A stretch of DNA of 64,000 nt from Patiria pectinifera (GCA_029964075.1 CM057142.1:34536392-34600391), one strand, 5' to 3'. Shown: positions 27,601 to 38,089, counted from the stretch's first letter. Notes: generated from the letters alone by a model not told the origin. Numbers and translations are program-made.

Positions 27601-28505
27601 GAAACAGAGTAATGAATAGCAGCGTTTGCATAAAACTGCATAGTTCAAGTTGGAAGAACTCACAATCTCAAATGAAATCACTTCTAATGCTTAGAGTGTT
27701 TTCATGCGGAATAGAAATCTAAATTTAAGTCTAATCGTTCGCTTTAGAATGATAAAAGCACGGCTACATGTTTTAATTATACTGTAACATTCTTGCCATT
27801 CGGCCTGAGGGGCACGAGTTGAATGAAATAAACCATATACTAATTTCACAACTGTAATTCGATCGGTGATTGCAATTATGCGGCTGTGCCCATTATGAGG
27901 TGCCATGAGTTGGTATAAGTTACCTAAAGAAAGAGGATGATGTAGGCCTAGGTCTATGGTTATTTTACTGCTAAGTTTTCTTCTCCGTACTGTCTCCGGT
28001 ATCACCTTCAAGTAATAATGACACAGATGCCTGAGGGAAATTTTCCCCAAACATTGAATGTTTTAAAAAGAAGACCACGTGTTTAAAATGAACATTAAAT
28101 CATGTGAAATTAAACGCCATACCGCTCATCATCTGGGCAGGGATTATATGCATGACATAATATCGATACGTGATTCTGTGGATATACTCCTCCGAGTCAC
28201 TTGAAAAATGATGTGAATTCAATTATGGCTGTCAAGTGGCACTAGTAATGGGGACCCATACATTAATTTTAAAATGAATTCCATTTTATGTAAATTTAGT
28301 TTTCATGTACCTACCTTATGAGAGCATTCATTCCGACTGCCTCTAAGCTCCGCTGAACGGCCTTCCATGATTTTTCCAGGCTGAATTTTTGGCGGGCCGT
28401 CAGGGGCAGTCTGGGGTCGGTGGGTGGCGGGGCGTCCGGCTCGGGTATACCGCCCGCCGTACCGTTCCTAGTCCGCTCCTCCTGGACTGATGAAGCACAA
28501 CCCAT
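12528..28505 (-). CDS. Membrane-anchored globin (globin X / neuroglobin-like), 3 exons, complete
   Basis: Spliced CDS: exon 1 28505-28315, exon 2 15232-15007, exon 3 12665-12528 including TAA; 555 nt, 184 residues, all junctions GT-AG. The globin fold starts near residue 36 (LTARQKFSLEKSWKAV, helix A/B). Helix landmarks follow: CD1 Phe76 and CD4 Phe79 (WFPSF), distal His96 at E7 (FETHA), proximal His128 at F8 (KRHAKLG) and a G/H-helix C-terminus. The introns fall at the two ancestral globin positions, B12.2 (inside Arg64, AG|A) and G7.0 (phase 0, after Trp139). The roughly 35-residue N-terminal extension begins MGCASS: Gly2 fits N-myristoylation and Cys3 palmitoylation, as known for globin X type proteins, so membrane attachment is inferred. 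Likely role: O2/NO or redox chemistry rather than bulk oxygen transport. The start is chosen because it creates the acylation motif. Intron 1 is unusually long at 13082 bp. The assignment to globins is firm; the subclass is less sure. Confidence 0.93.
13928..14250. repeat. Poly-G/poly-C-rich inverted-repeat element
   Basis: GGGCGTCGCCAGG at the left is roughly mirrored by CTGGCGTCACC at the right. The interior holds runs of C (13973-13982), A, and G followed by C (about 14200-14225). Related G/C-run segments recur at 11.4, 33.85, 34.8-35.2, 35.6 and 36.5 kb. Confidence 0.5.
14410..14915. mobile_element. Non-autonomous DNA transposon with 9 bp target duplication
   Basis: CAACCTCGTCCCCAG at 14410-14424 is exactly inverted at 14901-14915, and the direct repeat GTCTTGGAG flanks it at 14401-14409 and 14916-14924. 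A 9 bp duplication suits a Mutator-like or related transposase (inference). No transposase is encoded. Related pieces lie at 33.66-33.85 kb (opposite orientation) and 37.26 kb. Confidence 0.85.
15007..15232 (-). CDS. Globin exon 2 (CD region, E and F helices, both heme histidines)
   Basis: The acceptor is a pyrimidine-rich tract ending TTTACCAG; the first base completes Arg64. The exon codes LFKRSPETQDWFPSF at its start and holds His96 (E7) and His128 (F8). It ends ATATGG|GTGAGT in phase 0, the G7.0 position. The frame stays open past the donor for about ten codons, but those residues are intronic. Confidence 0.93.
15636..16311. repeat. Foldback element, about 676 bp, arms near 170 bp
   Basis: The left end reads GTGACCCAACAAAATGCAAC then CCTGAAACATTTGCC, and the right end gives the complement. 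Pairing continues through ATCAGATTAAA.CTGAGAG and TTGGGTTGCTGAGAAAATGC. CAGGGTGACCC at the outer left resembles Tc1/mariner-type tips. No coding frame. Confidence 0.75.
19230..19726. repeat. Inverted-repeat element, about 497 bp
   Basis: GTCATGACCACTGATCTCTA continues TATAAAGACTGGATA at the left and is complemented at 19692-19726, an inverted repeat of about 35 exact bases. The interior holds paired motifs such as TGAGACCGG on both sides. No transposase frame. Confidence 0.8.
22575..23037. repeat. Inverted-repeat element R2, copy 1
   Basis: GCGTATTCGAAACCCCGTTC starts the element and a degenerate complement ending CGGTTTCGAATAC closes it. The body shares many blocks, in opposite orientation, with 56.82-57.60 kb, for example GCCCACTCTAT near 22790 against ATAGAGTGGGC near 57040. 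Confidence 0.75.
23270..23790 (+). repeat. Dispersed repeat R3, copy 1
   Basis: Similar along its length to 35.65-36.03 kb and partly to 30.29-30.44 kb, in the same orientation. Shared landmarks are GCCAAATCACG, TTCTGTGAAATTTTGATGAAA (TTCTGTAAAATTTGGATAAAA in the second copy), GGATGGAAT and TTTTGGGAAGT. No terminal repeats were found and the family is unknown. Confidence 0.65.
24825..25535. repeat. Foldback element R4 interrupted by another foldback
   Basis: 24.83-24.95 kb matches the left arm of the complete element at 54.49-54.83 kb (GGGGCAGATAGGGG, ACAAGCATGGAATTTGGCA, AAGATATTTGGCTAT). 25.32-25.53 kb continues it (TTTGTCCTTTGAAAA, the centre and the right arm). The intervening 360 bases include a second palindrome (about 25.05-25.23 kb, poly-A/T arms with GGTGTTATCGC / GTGATAGCACC). 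Confidence 0.65.
25975..26145 (+). repeat. Dispersed repeat R1, copy 2
   Basis: Matches 7.806-7.980 kb in the same orientation, sharing TGTGTTTCCCTTTGTCCCTG and CGAGGACTGAAAGGATCTTT with scattered differences. Confidence 0.65.
26153..26213 (+). repeat. Short tandem repeat, 23 bp unit x 2.6
   Basis: ACACAGATACATGTTTGGTA plus TGA repeats twice exactly, followed by a partial third unit. Confidence 0.85.
28315..28505 (-). CDS. Globin exon 1 (start, acylation motif, helices A-B)
   Basis: This exon holds 63 codons plus two bases. ATG is at 28505-28503; the residues begin MGCASSVQEE, followed by a proline-rich linker (about residues 21-33) and the A/B helices ending GMNALI. The donor reads ATAAG|GTAGGT, leaving phase 2 (B12.2). 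The exon is GC-rich compared with the surrounding introns. Confidence 0.92.
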
Positions 28506-30289
28506 TGGGAGTATAACCCCCTCTCCCTCACCGGAGTTATTTCACTGAACCGCTACAAGGCACCAAGTCTCTTCCAGACAGGAGACGGTGTATCACAGAA
28601 GACGCCATTATTACAGTCTCGACACTCTCGCAAACCCTCGGTACATATCTTCCTGTTTTAACGCGATTGTCGTGTATACCAAAGTGGTGCTATCGATGTA
28701 TATACACACACAGGCTAGGCTATCATCAGACACAGCGCAGCCACAGTGTCGTTGGACATCGCATCAAATTAAATCATGTCTCCATTATATTCCTTTACAG
28801 GAGATGTTGGGTCCGTCTATACGCAGCATGATGTTTTCCATTCACGGTGAGTACGAGTCGAAGGCCGCCTTTTACCGACCAGCTGATGCGGCCTATTATG
28901 ATCAAAGTAAAGACCCACGCGCGTTATTATATACACAGGCTTCAGCACTGGACTTGCTGCCTAGCGACGCTGACTAGCAATGCCACCATGAACCCCAAGC
29001 CTCTTAGCTGTCAATCTCTCTACCCATACCCCTCGTCCTGAAGGGTGACTTTATCGTACACAGAGTGATCCACTGCGTAGTTGCCTTTCTCAGAGTACCT
29101 CAAAAATGATAAGAAAATAGAGAAGCTTTGACAGTGGTAAGTGGTCGTGTACACAATTTGCCGTCCAATATAAACCGACGGTGTTCTACCAGTCACTCCA
29201 TCCTCTTCCGTTACCCAATGAGCTGGAGCGTTATTATGTGTTCCCGTGCCTAATATGCCAGCGGCAGTGGAGCGTGCTCACATTGCTTATTGTTGCCGGC
29301 TTGGTTGCTAGGTAATATATTGCCACTATCCCCAGTTTTCTCCTTGGTGTTCCATTGCCATCGCAACCCCAGCGCCAGCCGCATCTGCATCTTCCTCACG
29401 TGACGCTGGCGCAGTATACAAACAGTGCTTTTTATTAAAACCATCACTGGTGTCGTCTTCAACGGGTACCTGCCTGCCCATCATCATTTATGTCGCTCAC
29501 TATTAGGCAAATGGGATACGATATGGTTGACGGTTAATAAATAAGTCACTTTGTAACGGTTGGATGGCAGTTTGTATGTTATCGCTCTGGCATATAAAAA
29601 CATTTCACATATGCTTAACGGAACCCGCAGACGAAGGACCAACCAATGACGTTTTCATTATTTATAGCTTTTTTTGTAGATGGTGACCGATTACTGAAAT
29701 TAGGGGGTGGGGGAGGATTCATATCAGCAAAATGTTATTTGCATTTGAAGTTTAATTTAATATGTAGTCAATATGTATAAAATGAATATTTTACACCTGT
29801 GTAAACGTAAGGGGATGTGTATTCAATTGGCGATCGATTAGAACACTGTTCTCCTGTCTGGAAAATTATAAATCATCTTTTTCTTTAAATCTGATCAAGT
29901 TGCATTCGGCTGTTCACTTCGGGTTTGAACGCTTCGTTGCCAGTACCTGCTTGTACTTCTTGTTCACTTGATAATTGATTGATTCATCGATATGTCATTG
30001 CCAAACATTTACATTCATGTCACGAGCAATTACGCCGAACGAAAACAAAAGTTGGTCTGAAGATGTAAGAAAATGGAAACGACACACAACCGACACACCT
30101 AAAAACATTAGTTGGGGTTTGAGGCCTTTCAACAAAACCAATTGGTGAACAGTGTACATGTCACATTACTGGGACAGCCTCGATGCTTTTGGTAATTAGT
30201 TTTAGAGTGTATGCACAAAACCTTGGGCTGCCAGGATTTTCAGTGTAAAACCAAAGTATCCAATGTGAGACGAGAGGCAAAGTCATTTG

Positions 30290-30440
30290 CATACCCAGGT
30301 CAGTCCTACAAGTGGCGAAATGGGTTGAAGGTGCAGGCTGGTAATTAGGCCTAAAATTGCCCAAATCTACCAAATCACAATTTTTATGCCCTCAAATTCT
30401 CTGCTATTTGAGCTTTTTGTTGGCTTTTTGTTGATATCTT
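30290..30440 (+). repeat. Dispersed repeat R3, fragment
   Basis: CTGGTAATTAGGCCTAAAAT then TGCCCAAATCTACCAAATCA parallels the repeats at 23.3 and 35.65 kb (AATAGGCCCAAATTGTCTAC then GCCTGCCAAATCACG). Fragmentary. Confidence 0.5.
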
Positions 30441-30910
30441 ATTTGCATCTCTTCAGTCATGGATGACCGAGTACCATTGATTTCAAAACAAAGGCCTACA
30501 AACCACTGTTTCAAAGTTTGCTGAATAAGTGGTGAGTTAAGCTGTCGGATGAATGCGCTGTCGCTGTGGACAGTGCGTTATAAAAGAGGGTATGTTAGAG
30601 ATGTTGCTTAATGGCAATATACAACATTTGCAAACATAACAAAAACAAAACTGCCAAATAGCTAGGAATACCTTACTCGACTGTTTGTGAATAGTAGTCT
30701 CAAGCATCCTGTGAAATCATGGAACCTGGTGTGCTGCCATTTTCAAGAAAAGTTTACTGTTTGTATCAATTTTAAATGATGGTCGGCCGACCATCGTTGG
30801 AAAAACAAACCTGATTTTGTTTTGTTAATACTGCCTCCAATTAACCAAATTTAGTTAGTCCACAATTTGTTTGCAATCCATTACGCATGCGCGAACAGGT
30901 GCAAGCTTTC

Positions 30911-30984
30911 TAGTCTGGTTCCCTGACCTGACCATCTATAAACGGATCCGTTTCGTCTGAAGTAGGGTCATGGGAACCAGACTA
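30911..30984. repeat. Small hairpin, 74 bp
   Basis: TAGTCTGGTTCCC at 30911-30923 is complemented by GGGAACCAGACTA at 30972-30984, and inner bases TGACC / GGTCA also pair. Confidence 0.8.
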
Positions 30985-32082
30985 CAAGAGCAGCACTTTT
31001 TATCTTGGTTTTCCCAGTATTTATGACAGCTGCATTTAAATTGGTACATCATGTACACCATTAAGGAATGACTGGGTTTGGACATAATGATACAACAACA
31101 AGTCGTTACTTTGTTTTTATTATTATTTAAAATTACATAAGGCCAGGCTTCATGCCTGAATCTGCCCTTTGAAAAAGAAGTGATAGGCTTATAACTCGAA
31201 ATAAATAACTTTTACATATAGGCCTACTGGAAATATTTTTGCTTCGTGCCCGGATTGACTATAAATTCCTGCAATGGGCATTGCTGAATGTGGCCTGCTA
31301 AAGCCTACTGATGTTTGGAAAAAAGCATTGTGATAGCATGTCGTTTTAATCACCACAAATAACCGGCCTTCCTTGAAATTCTCAAGCCCCGGCGTTGAGT
31401 TCCCGGTCGGCGTAGAAGTTCAGTTCCGCCGGGCAAGTTGCACTAATGTAGCACATGTACAGTGGATGGGTTTAATCGCTCTTTCGCTTCCTCGGTACTA
31501 AGAAGTGTAATATCTTTCGTGAAAATTGCACGGCTTCGCAAACGTCGACGGAAAGCAGGGCATTCGTGTAACTTTTCTACATTCGCGGGGCACACAATGA
31601 TCACAAAAACATCGGGAATAAGTATACGATTGTTTTCCTGTTAAACAATGAAATTTCAGTAAGCCAATGAGCAAACTTTTCTCACAAATGTTTTCGATGC
31701 ACACATTTCTCGGAACACAATTTGAGCAGAAAACCACTAAATAAAAACAGTGTCTTCCTGAAATGACACCACAGCAACAGCGCCCTCAGTTGTCCAGAAA
31801 AACATGGACAATTCTAAATGTGTTTTTAAAAGAAGTGCAACTTTCAATAAAATTATCCCAAAAGGAATGTCAAATAGTTTTCATACAAAGTTTAAAAAAA
31901 ATCATCTCATGGACCGTTTAAGCTGCCGTTTTATAGGGTCTATCAGATTTTCCCAAATTTTCCATAGTATTTTCGTTAATATAACGAATATAAACCATTT
32001 TGAGTATGAGTCCGTCAAGTTGTTACCAAATAATGGAGTGGCTCATGGACTATGCGCTTCGGTACTGCATTAAAAAAACCCA

Positions 32083-32830
32083 GAAATACATGCGACCGCC
32101 CTTTTCTGAATTCAGGGAGTCGGAATTTGTTATCATTAGAAATACATACACGCGACTCCCTTTTCTGAATTTAGGAGGCCGGATAATGTATTTCATAAGA
32201 AATACACGCGACCACCATTTTCTAAATTAGGAGGTCGGACAATTGTATTATCAGAAATACGCCCTCCCTTTAGAATTTAGGGGTCGGGGAAATCATCATT
32301 AGAAATACATTCGACCCCCCTTTCAGAATTTAGGGGGTCGGGAAAATCATCATAAATACATATACGAATATGCCCCTTTGCAGGGTTTTTAAACCCTGCA
32401 AATAATAAAATAATAATAGTGGAAATTTCCATAGCGCCAAATCCATTTAAAAAACGCTCCCATATGGCGCTTTACAATCAAACAATGTATATAAATAAAA
32501 GGAATATAAATTCAATTTAAATTTAGGAGCCTGAGGTCGGAAAAAAAAGTCATCATTACAATTACACCTGACCTCAGTTTTTCAAAACTCATGGCAGTTG
32601 CGACTTAAAAACGTATTATACACACGACCCTCGGGAAAAAAATATTCATAGAAAAAACACGCCCCTCCTTTTTGAGGAGGGGGTCGGGGAATTATGAAAT
32701 ACGCGTGACCCCCTTTTCAATATTTTAGGGGCGGACAAAATTAATGCGACCCCCCCTTTTTCAGAATTTAGCGGGACGGGAACAATCGTTATTAGAAATA
32801 GGCTACACGTGACCCTTTTTTTCCCTTAAA
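32083..32830 (+). repeat. Degenerate minisatellite with a palindromic unit (two blocks)
   Basis: About 11 diverged units of 45-61 bases occur in two blocks, roughly 32083-32360 and 32516-32830. The unit runs AAATACACGCGACCCCC, TTTTCTGAATTTAG, GGGGGTCGGG, then an AT-rich ATCATCATTAG. Each unit contains its own inverted pair GACCCCC / GGGGGTC around an AT-rich centre, so every repeat can form a hairpin. The 155 bases between the blocks are unrelated. Confidence 0.75.
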
Positions 32831-33657
32831 TTTATAATTAAGTAAGTAAGATTTTGAGGGGTCGTGGAATTTGAAAGAAATGAAAAAAGTGGGCTGTTTT
32901 TAAACAAAATGACATTTTTGGTGTTTGAATATTTTCCATTGTTTATGAGAAAGTAAACGAATAGTTTTTTCTCCGTTTGTCATGATCGCCTCATTTCAAT
33001 ACGCGTTATGTGGTGACATAAGTACATTGGCCATCGCGGCCGGCCGGGCATTGGCCTTCGCTCTAGGATCGAACTATGGTAAACACGAGTTTAAACCGTT
33101 TCGATTGCTGCCTCGACGGAAGGTTTTCAATATTTTACGGTATAACAATGGAACATAACACGGTACGGTACTGACATTTCTTAATTGGCTTAATTCGTTT
33201 AACCAGATGTTGATGTGATTGCAAATTTCATCATGTCACCCAGGAATGAAATTGAGGTTCCTGCGTTGGGACATCTATTTAATAAAACAAACAAAGTACC
33301 ACGGAAGCTAGTGATCAAATTGCGGAGCTGGAAAACCGGCATTGCCCGAGGCACACGATTTATGAACACTGATTATTTTCATAAATTCACCATTTACTCT
33401 CGTTACGCATGCGCGTGCGTTTATAGCCGCACTGACGTATAATGACAATGATAAAATCGTAGAATATTTAGCAATTTGCTTTTGTTGTTATTTGCAATGT
33501 ATAGAATTCTGATGAATAGTAAACAAGAGTCCCGAGACGTTTTTTAAATTTATGGCTAAATTCGTCATGCATAATTTCGTTATGGGTCATCATCTGAGTT
33601 GTTTGTTCAAACACCGGGAAGACAGTTCATACCAGACCAGAAAAGTTGCCCACGCGC

Positions 33658-33850
33658 TAACCTCGTCCCCAGGGCTTACTTTATTTTCAACCTCGTTTCC
33701 AATAGTAAGCCCTGGATAGGAACTTTCTTCCTGTATCCTTATTCGATACCGCAATATGCAAGTAATGGAATTATATCGTGAACTTAGTGTTGTTATTTCC
33801 AACGTGCATAACGTGTTTTCACGTTCATTTTAATTATTGCGTCCACACCT
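33658..33850. repeat. Fragment of the CAACCTCGTCCCCAG element family
   Basis: Matches the reverse complement of about 14.73-14.92 kb: AACCTCGTCCCCAG, TTTCCAATAGTAA, CCCTGGATAGGAA and GTGTTGTTATT are all shared in order. Only one end of the element is present. Confidence 0.75.
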
Positions 33851-34789
33851 CCCCCCCCCCCCAAAAAACCCAATCATTTCCTTTCCAATTTGTATTATGA
33901 AAGGTGATACTGCATATTGGCTGGAGATGATTGTAACATCTAAACGTTGAAAAAAAATCGTGTTTAGGCCCACAAAAAAGTCTCCAGTTTCTGGTATGGA
34001 GCTTGCCCCCAAAGTGCAGTGGCGCGGCGACGCGTTTTTTTTCTCTCTTTTTTGTCTTCTTCAAATATCGGCTGATGTTGCAGATGACGCTTCGTTCCCC
34101 TTAAAACTCTCAAAAATATCCTTCACTACAGGGTGGAGCTTGAGGTGACTTCAGTAAGGCCATAAGGCCTGAGAATTCTGCACCCACTTACGATTTAGGC
34201 CGACACGAACATTCTTTGGGAAATTTGAAAAGTCAAGACAAATATCAGGGAAAACGGTAACGTCGAACCATATACTACAGCGACATCGACATCGTGCTGT
34301 TCGTGCATAAGCTGTCAGGCTGGTCATTAGTCTGCTCCCTTACATATAGCGCTGATTAAAAAGCGTTTACAGGTTCCAGATACACGATCATCGTTCCCTC
34401 AGTCTGGCTTGCAGACACATTGCATCCGAATCTGTTGTCTAGAGCTAGGTCTAGGTCTTCGCTCCATTAGAAATACGCGGAGACGCGCTGACAATAGACG
34501 TAGCCGTAGCTCTGGAAGCCCGTTTCGGACATGTACAACACCGTCTGCAAAATGGTGCCCGACTAAATTTAGTGCAAAATACACGGGAGCCCAGATAGGC
34601 CACATAAAGCTTATTACTCGATCGTAACCCTATCTAAAAACACGTTGAAATTGTGCTGCAGCAGGATTCCAGTCAAACCAGTGAGTTTGGCGGTTTTGAG
34701 ACATCATCTTACATTGAAAAAAAAAAACCTTTACATTTTGCATAACTCGGGGTCCAGTAAGCGGTGAATCTGGTGCATACAATCCGTGG

Positions 34790-34912
34790 CGTAAATCTGT
34801 GTCGGCGAGTGGGGGGATGGGGGATGACCAAAATCCAAAATTGCCTGGCCGCGGAAATTCGAAAAGCGAGGGGGGGGGGGGGGGGCTGGACACCACATGA
34901 CACTAGGGGGCG
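34790..34912. repeat. Poly-G-bearing dispersed repeat
   Basis: A run of G around 34870-34886 follows GCGTAAATCTGTGTCGGCGA and GTGGGGGGATGGGGG. Similar G-run segments lie at 35.10-35.19, 35.61-35.64 and 36.46-36.53 kb. Probably relics of one family; assembly lengths of the homopolymers may be unreliable. Confidence 0.45.
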
Positions 34913-35080
34913 CTCTTCAGGATATAGATGTTTATCAACATGTATATTCGCGCTTACATCAAAACACTCATTTGCAAGCTTTTGTACTTTGTTTATCCAC
35001 TTTTAAATGCCATTGAATACATTATTTTGGGTTGTTGGGATGTTCGAAAAAATTCGAACATGTTTTTCCAGTCACGAAAA

Positions 35081-35114
35081 AGTGTGTGTGTGTGTGTGTG
35101 TGTGGGGGGGGGGT
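35081..35114 (+). repeat. (GT)n microsatellite running into poly-G
   Basis: About eleven GT units are followed by ten G. Confidence 0.9.
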
Positions 35115-35649
35115 GATTCAATAGCCCATCACCCCAGTCTAAAAGTGAGGGGGGTGGGGGATATTATACCCCCCCCCCCCGATTTACTCCCCTGCATACA
35201 ATACACGGAACTCGGTGTAATGTGTGCAGTTGATATGCAGCGGACCGTAAGTCTGAATTCCGCCTCCTGGTATGCATTCAAAATCACAACGGTAATATCT
35301 GTGCAAAACAGAGGCCACGAATGTACAATTCCGGAGGTAATGTGCTTGCTGAATTCGAAAGTCAGTCTATCGTAATTACCAATAAAGAGAGGGGTATTAC
35401 ATATGCAGTTGGAATACTTGAAAATTGTCTTTATGAAGACACTGGCGATTTTGCGTATACATTTTGTGGTAAGAGAAGAGTCAGTTTTTGATAACCATGT
35501 GTGTTCAAGTTGGGTCCATGAGCTGGATAGTGATTCAAAAATTAACAATCATGCCACGCAGAGCTAGAGTTGATCAATGGCTTTAAATGGGAGCTATAGT
35601 TGGTCCCCATTTTTTTTGGGGGGGGGGGGGGATCGGAGAACCGTCCCTT

Positions 35650-36035
35650 GCTCAGATCCTCAATGGGTGCAGACCAGTAAATAGGCCCAAATTGTCTACG
35701 CCTGCCAAATCACGCCGCAATTTGAAAAGTTGTGGGGGCCGGGCCATGAACTGGAGGGTTTGTGAAAAAGAAGGGTGGAAGCCGTGCACATGACTGTGAG
35801 CTTGTTTTTCTGTAAAATTTGGATAAAATTTGGCCCTAAAGCGCTCTATTAAGTGATCGTCTTCGGATGGAATGGAAATTTCTCCCAAAAGTCATTGAAT
35901 TACCCCCCAAAAAAATTGAACAGAAAATAAAAGATGATGATAATAAGTTGATGCGTGTCTTGAACACCTCAGAGAGTTGTGAGTAGTAATTTTGGGAAGT
36001 GCGCGTTCTGGTCTGCACCCCAATGGTGCGTCTGT
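35650..36035 (+). repeat. Dispersed repeat R3, copy 2
   Basis: Parallels 23.27-23.79 kb in order and orientation. It begins and ends near TGGTGCAGACC-like sequence (GGGTGCAGACCAG at 35665, CTGGTCTGCACCCC at 36008), suggesting inverted ends. Confidence 0.6.
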
Positions 36036-36903
36036 ATGATCTGTTATAGCGCCCTCAGTGTGCCCGCCCTAAAATCAAAGCATATAAATAAGCCCATCTT
36101 TTGCTGAGTTACCCTCTTTTTTTTAAAGTCCTTGATGTAAATTCTACTGCCTGAAAGAGCGTAAAGGTTTATTATTAAACAAGCTGATTTACCCGATCAT
36201 AGATCGGGTAGGGCGTAGTGTTGGGGATAAAAATGTGGGGAGTTAAATGTAAATGGGGGATATAGTTGAGGAGACATGCAGTTATAGAAAAGCAATTTCT
36301 GTGGTGTGATCTGAGGCAATTTCTGACCACTAAAACCAATTGCAGCAAAAGATCATCTTTTAAAGTTTTGAGTTTGGAGCAATTGAATCAGCTACATAAC
36401 ATTCTGAGCAATAGAATCATTGTTGTAGGCTACAATTTTTATTCGGGGAAGAAAAAGTGTGTGGGGGGGAAACCAAACAATGTCTCCCGCTTTAAAATGG
36501 GGGGGGGGGGGGTCCCCTGTCCCCCGTCGATTTACGCACATGATAATTATGTACCATGGCAACTGTCTGTAAATTTTCCCGTTGGTCTGTTAAATTGGCA
36601 TTTTGTGAGGCAGTCGCATTTGGAAAACGCAGTGAAAAGGTTACCGTAGTACACAGGCGAAGGCTGATTGTACAGTTTTGACAATAAATCATAATGCAAT
36701 AAAACGTAAAGGTGTCATTTGAAATGAAAATGTTGAGTGTTACCATAAAATTACAAACGGTCTGAATCATGGAGGAAGGTCATAATTAAGTTTCAGTATT
36801 GGACTATTCAACAAACGTAAACTTGAACTTCTTACAATTTGCGAGACCGTCTGCGAGGAAAAAGTCGATTTAACTTTTATTGAAGTTGGTTCAACCATCT
36901 ATA

Positions 36904-37868
36904 TAAGAGCAAGTTTTACTCGGCCTCCGAGAAATGTTTGCTCCTGAAAGGATCCGAGACCGCGGTCTCCCGCGACACCAAAATGGCTCCACGTCCGTAG
37001 AAAAATGTGGGTGTCTTCCGCCGGGTCGAACACTTTTTCATCGATTTTTTGTGTGAATGCATCGATCCTTCGTTGACCCCAAACAGGCCCCCGAAATTAT
37101 AACACGACACTGAATTATACGTGGCGGGCAGCGAACTCACAACGCTCAGCCTTGGTGGTGGAAGCATGGATCGAGCTGTAAACACATTATGGAAGCAACA
37201 GCACTCTATCACGCGACGTCACATGCTTGCGCTTCAAATAGCGAGCATCGTAGACCCAACCTCGTTTCCAGGGTGTGGAGCAGGCTGCAGTACGCGTTGC
37301 CATCGACAGTTTTGCATAGCCCGGAAATACTACGCAGTGTAGACTTTCGATTGGTCAGACCGCGCAAGGCATACTTAATGTGTAGTCCTTCTGAGTATTC
37401 GTTGCACTCGGCGCAGGGGCGGCAAGCAAAGCACATGAAAGAATAGGGACACTTGGTGGCCACGCGCCATGGAGAAAAAATATTTTGCCAAGGTCACCCC
37501 ATGTCACCGTTTGGTGAACACTTTTGCAGAACAGCCGAGTAGAACACGTGAACGCAACCCCTAATTCGAAGCCGCTGATCTCGCACAGTCTAGACACGCA
37601 GAAAAAGCCAGCACAGGGGGCGGCCAGGCAGTCAACGTGAAAGCGCACACGACGGCAAATTCCTGCGCAAAACGCAGTCACGAAAAATCGACGAAACGAT
37701 CGCCGGTCCGTACGGGAAAATCAGGACGACCCGAAGCGTCCGACCCGGCGGAAGACACCCTCCGCATTTTTCCACGGACGTGGAGCGATTTTGGCGCCGC
37801 GTGAGCCCGCGGTCTCGGATCCTTTCATGAGCAAACATCGTCTCGCAGGCCGAGTAAACTTCTCTCAT
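36904..37868. mobile_element. Non-autonomous DNA transposon, about 965 bp, long terminal inverted repeats
   Basis: About 140 bases at each end are inverted copies with scattered differences. Landmarks at the left are TACTCGGCCT, AAAGGATCCGAGACCGCGG, CTCCACGTCCGT and GTGTCTTCCGCCGGGTCG, complemented in reverse order at 37738-37860. ATCTATA flanks it at 36897-36903 and 37869-37875, a probable target duplication. The interior includes a tip of the CAACCTCG family (37258). No transposase frame. Confidence 0.8.
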
Positions 37869-38089
37869 ATCTATAGATAGATTTTGTTTCGGATGTACAT
37901 GTAGTAGCCAAGAAAAAATAACCAACGACTGATAATGCGACTATATACGCTGGTGCATGATTTTGCGCATGCGCTGTGACCGTTACGTAAAAATATTAAT
38001 ATAGAGGTCATTCATGTCATTTTTGTCAAGCCGGCGTACCGTAGTGGACGTCCTTCTGTCTCTGGTAAGAATTATTTCCGTAATCCAGT

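Larger units (their letters stand above)
15233..28314 (-). other. Globin intron 1, 13.1 kb, repeat-filled
   Basis: No exon of another gene was recognised on either strand. Identified repeats lie at 15.64-16.31, 19.23-19.73, 22.57-23.04, 23.27-23.79, 24.83-25.53, 25.98-26.15 and 26.15-26.22 kb. The stretches 16.4-19.2, 19.8-22.5 and 26.3-28.3 kb hold AT-rich unique-looking sequence with short open frames lacking domain signatures. Confidence 0.8.

Noticed and set aside
28588-28977. 129-codon open frame just upstream of the globin start
   Set aside because: No recognisable family or repeated motif, opposite strand to the globin gene, no supporting exon structure. It may overlap promoter or 5' UTR sequence.
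32083-32830. CRISPR-like array
   Set aside because: Units are adjacent and diverged without unique spacers of constant length, and the context is animal nuclear DNA; it is a minisatellite.
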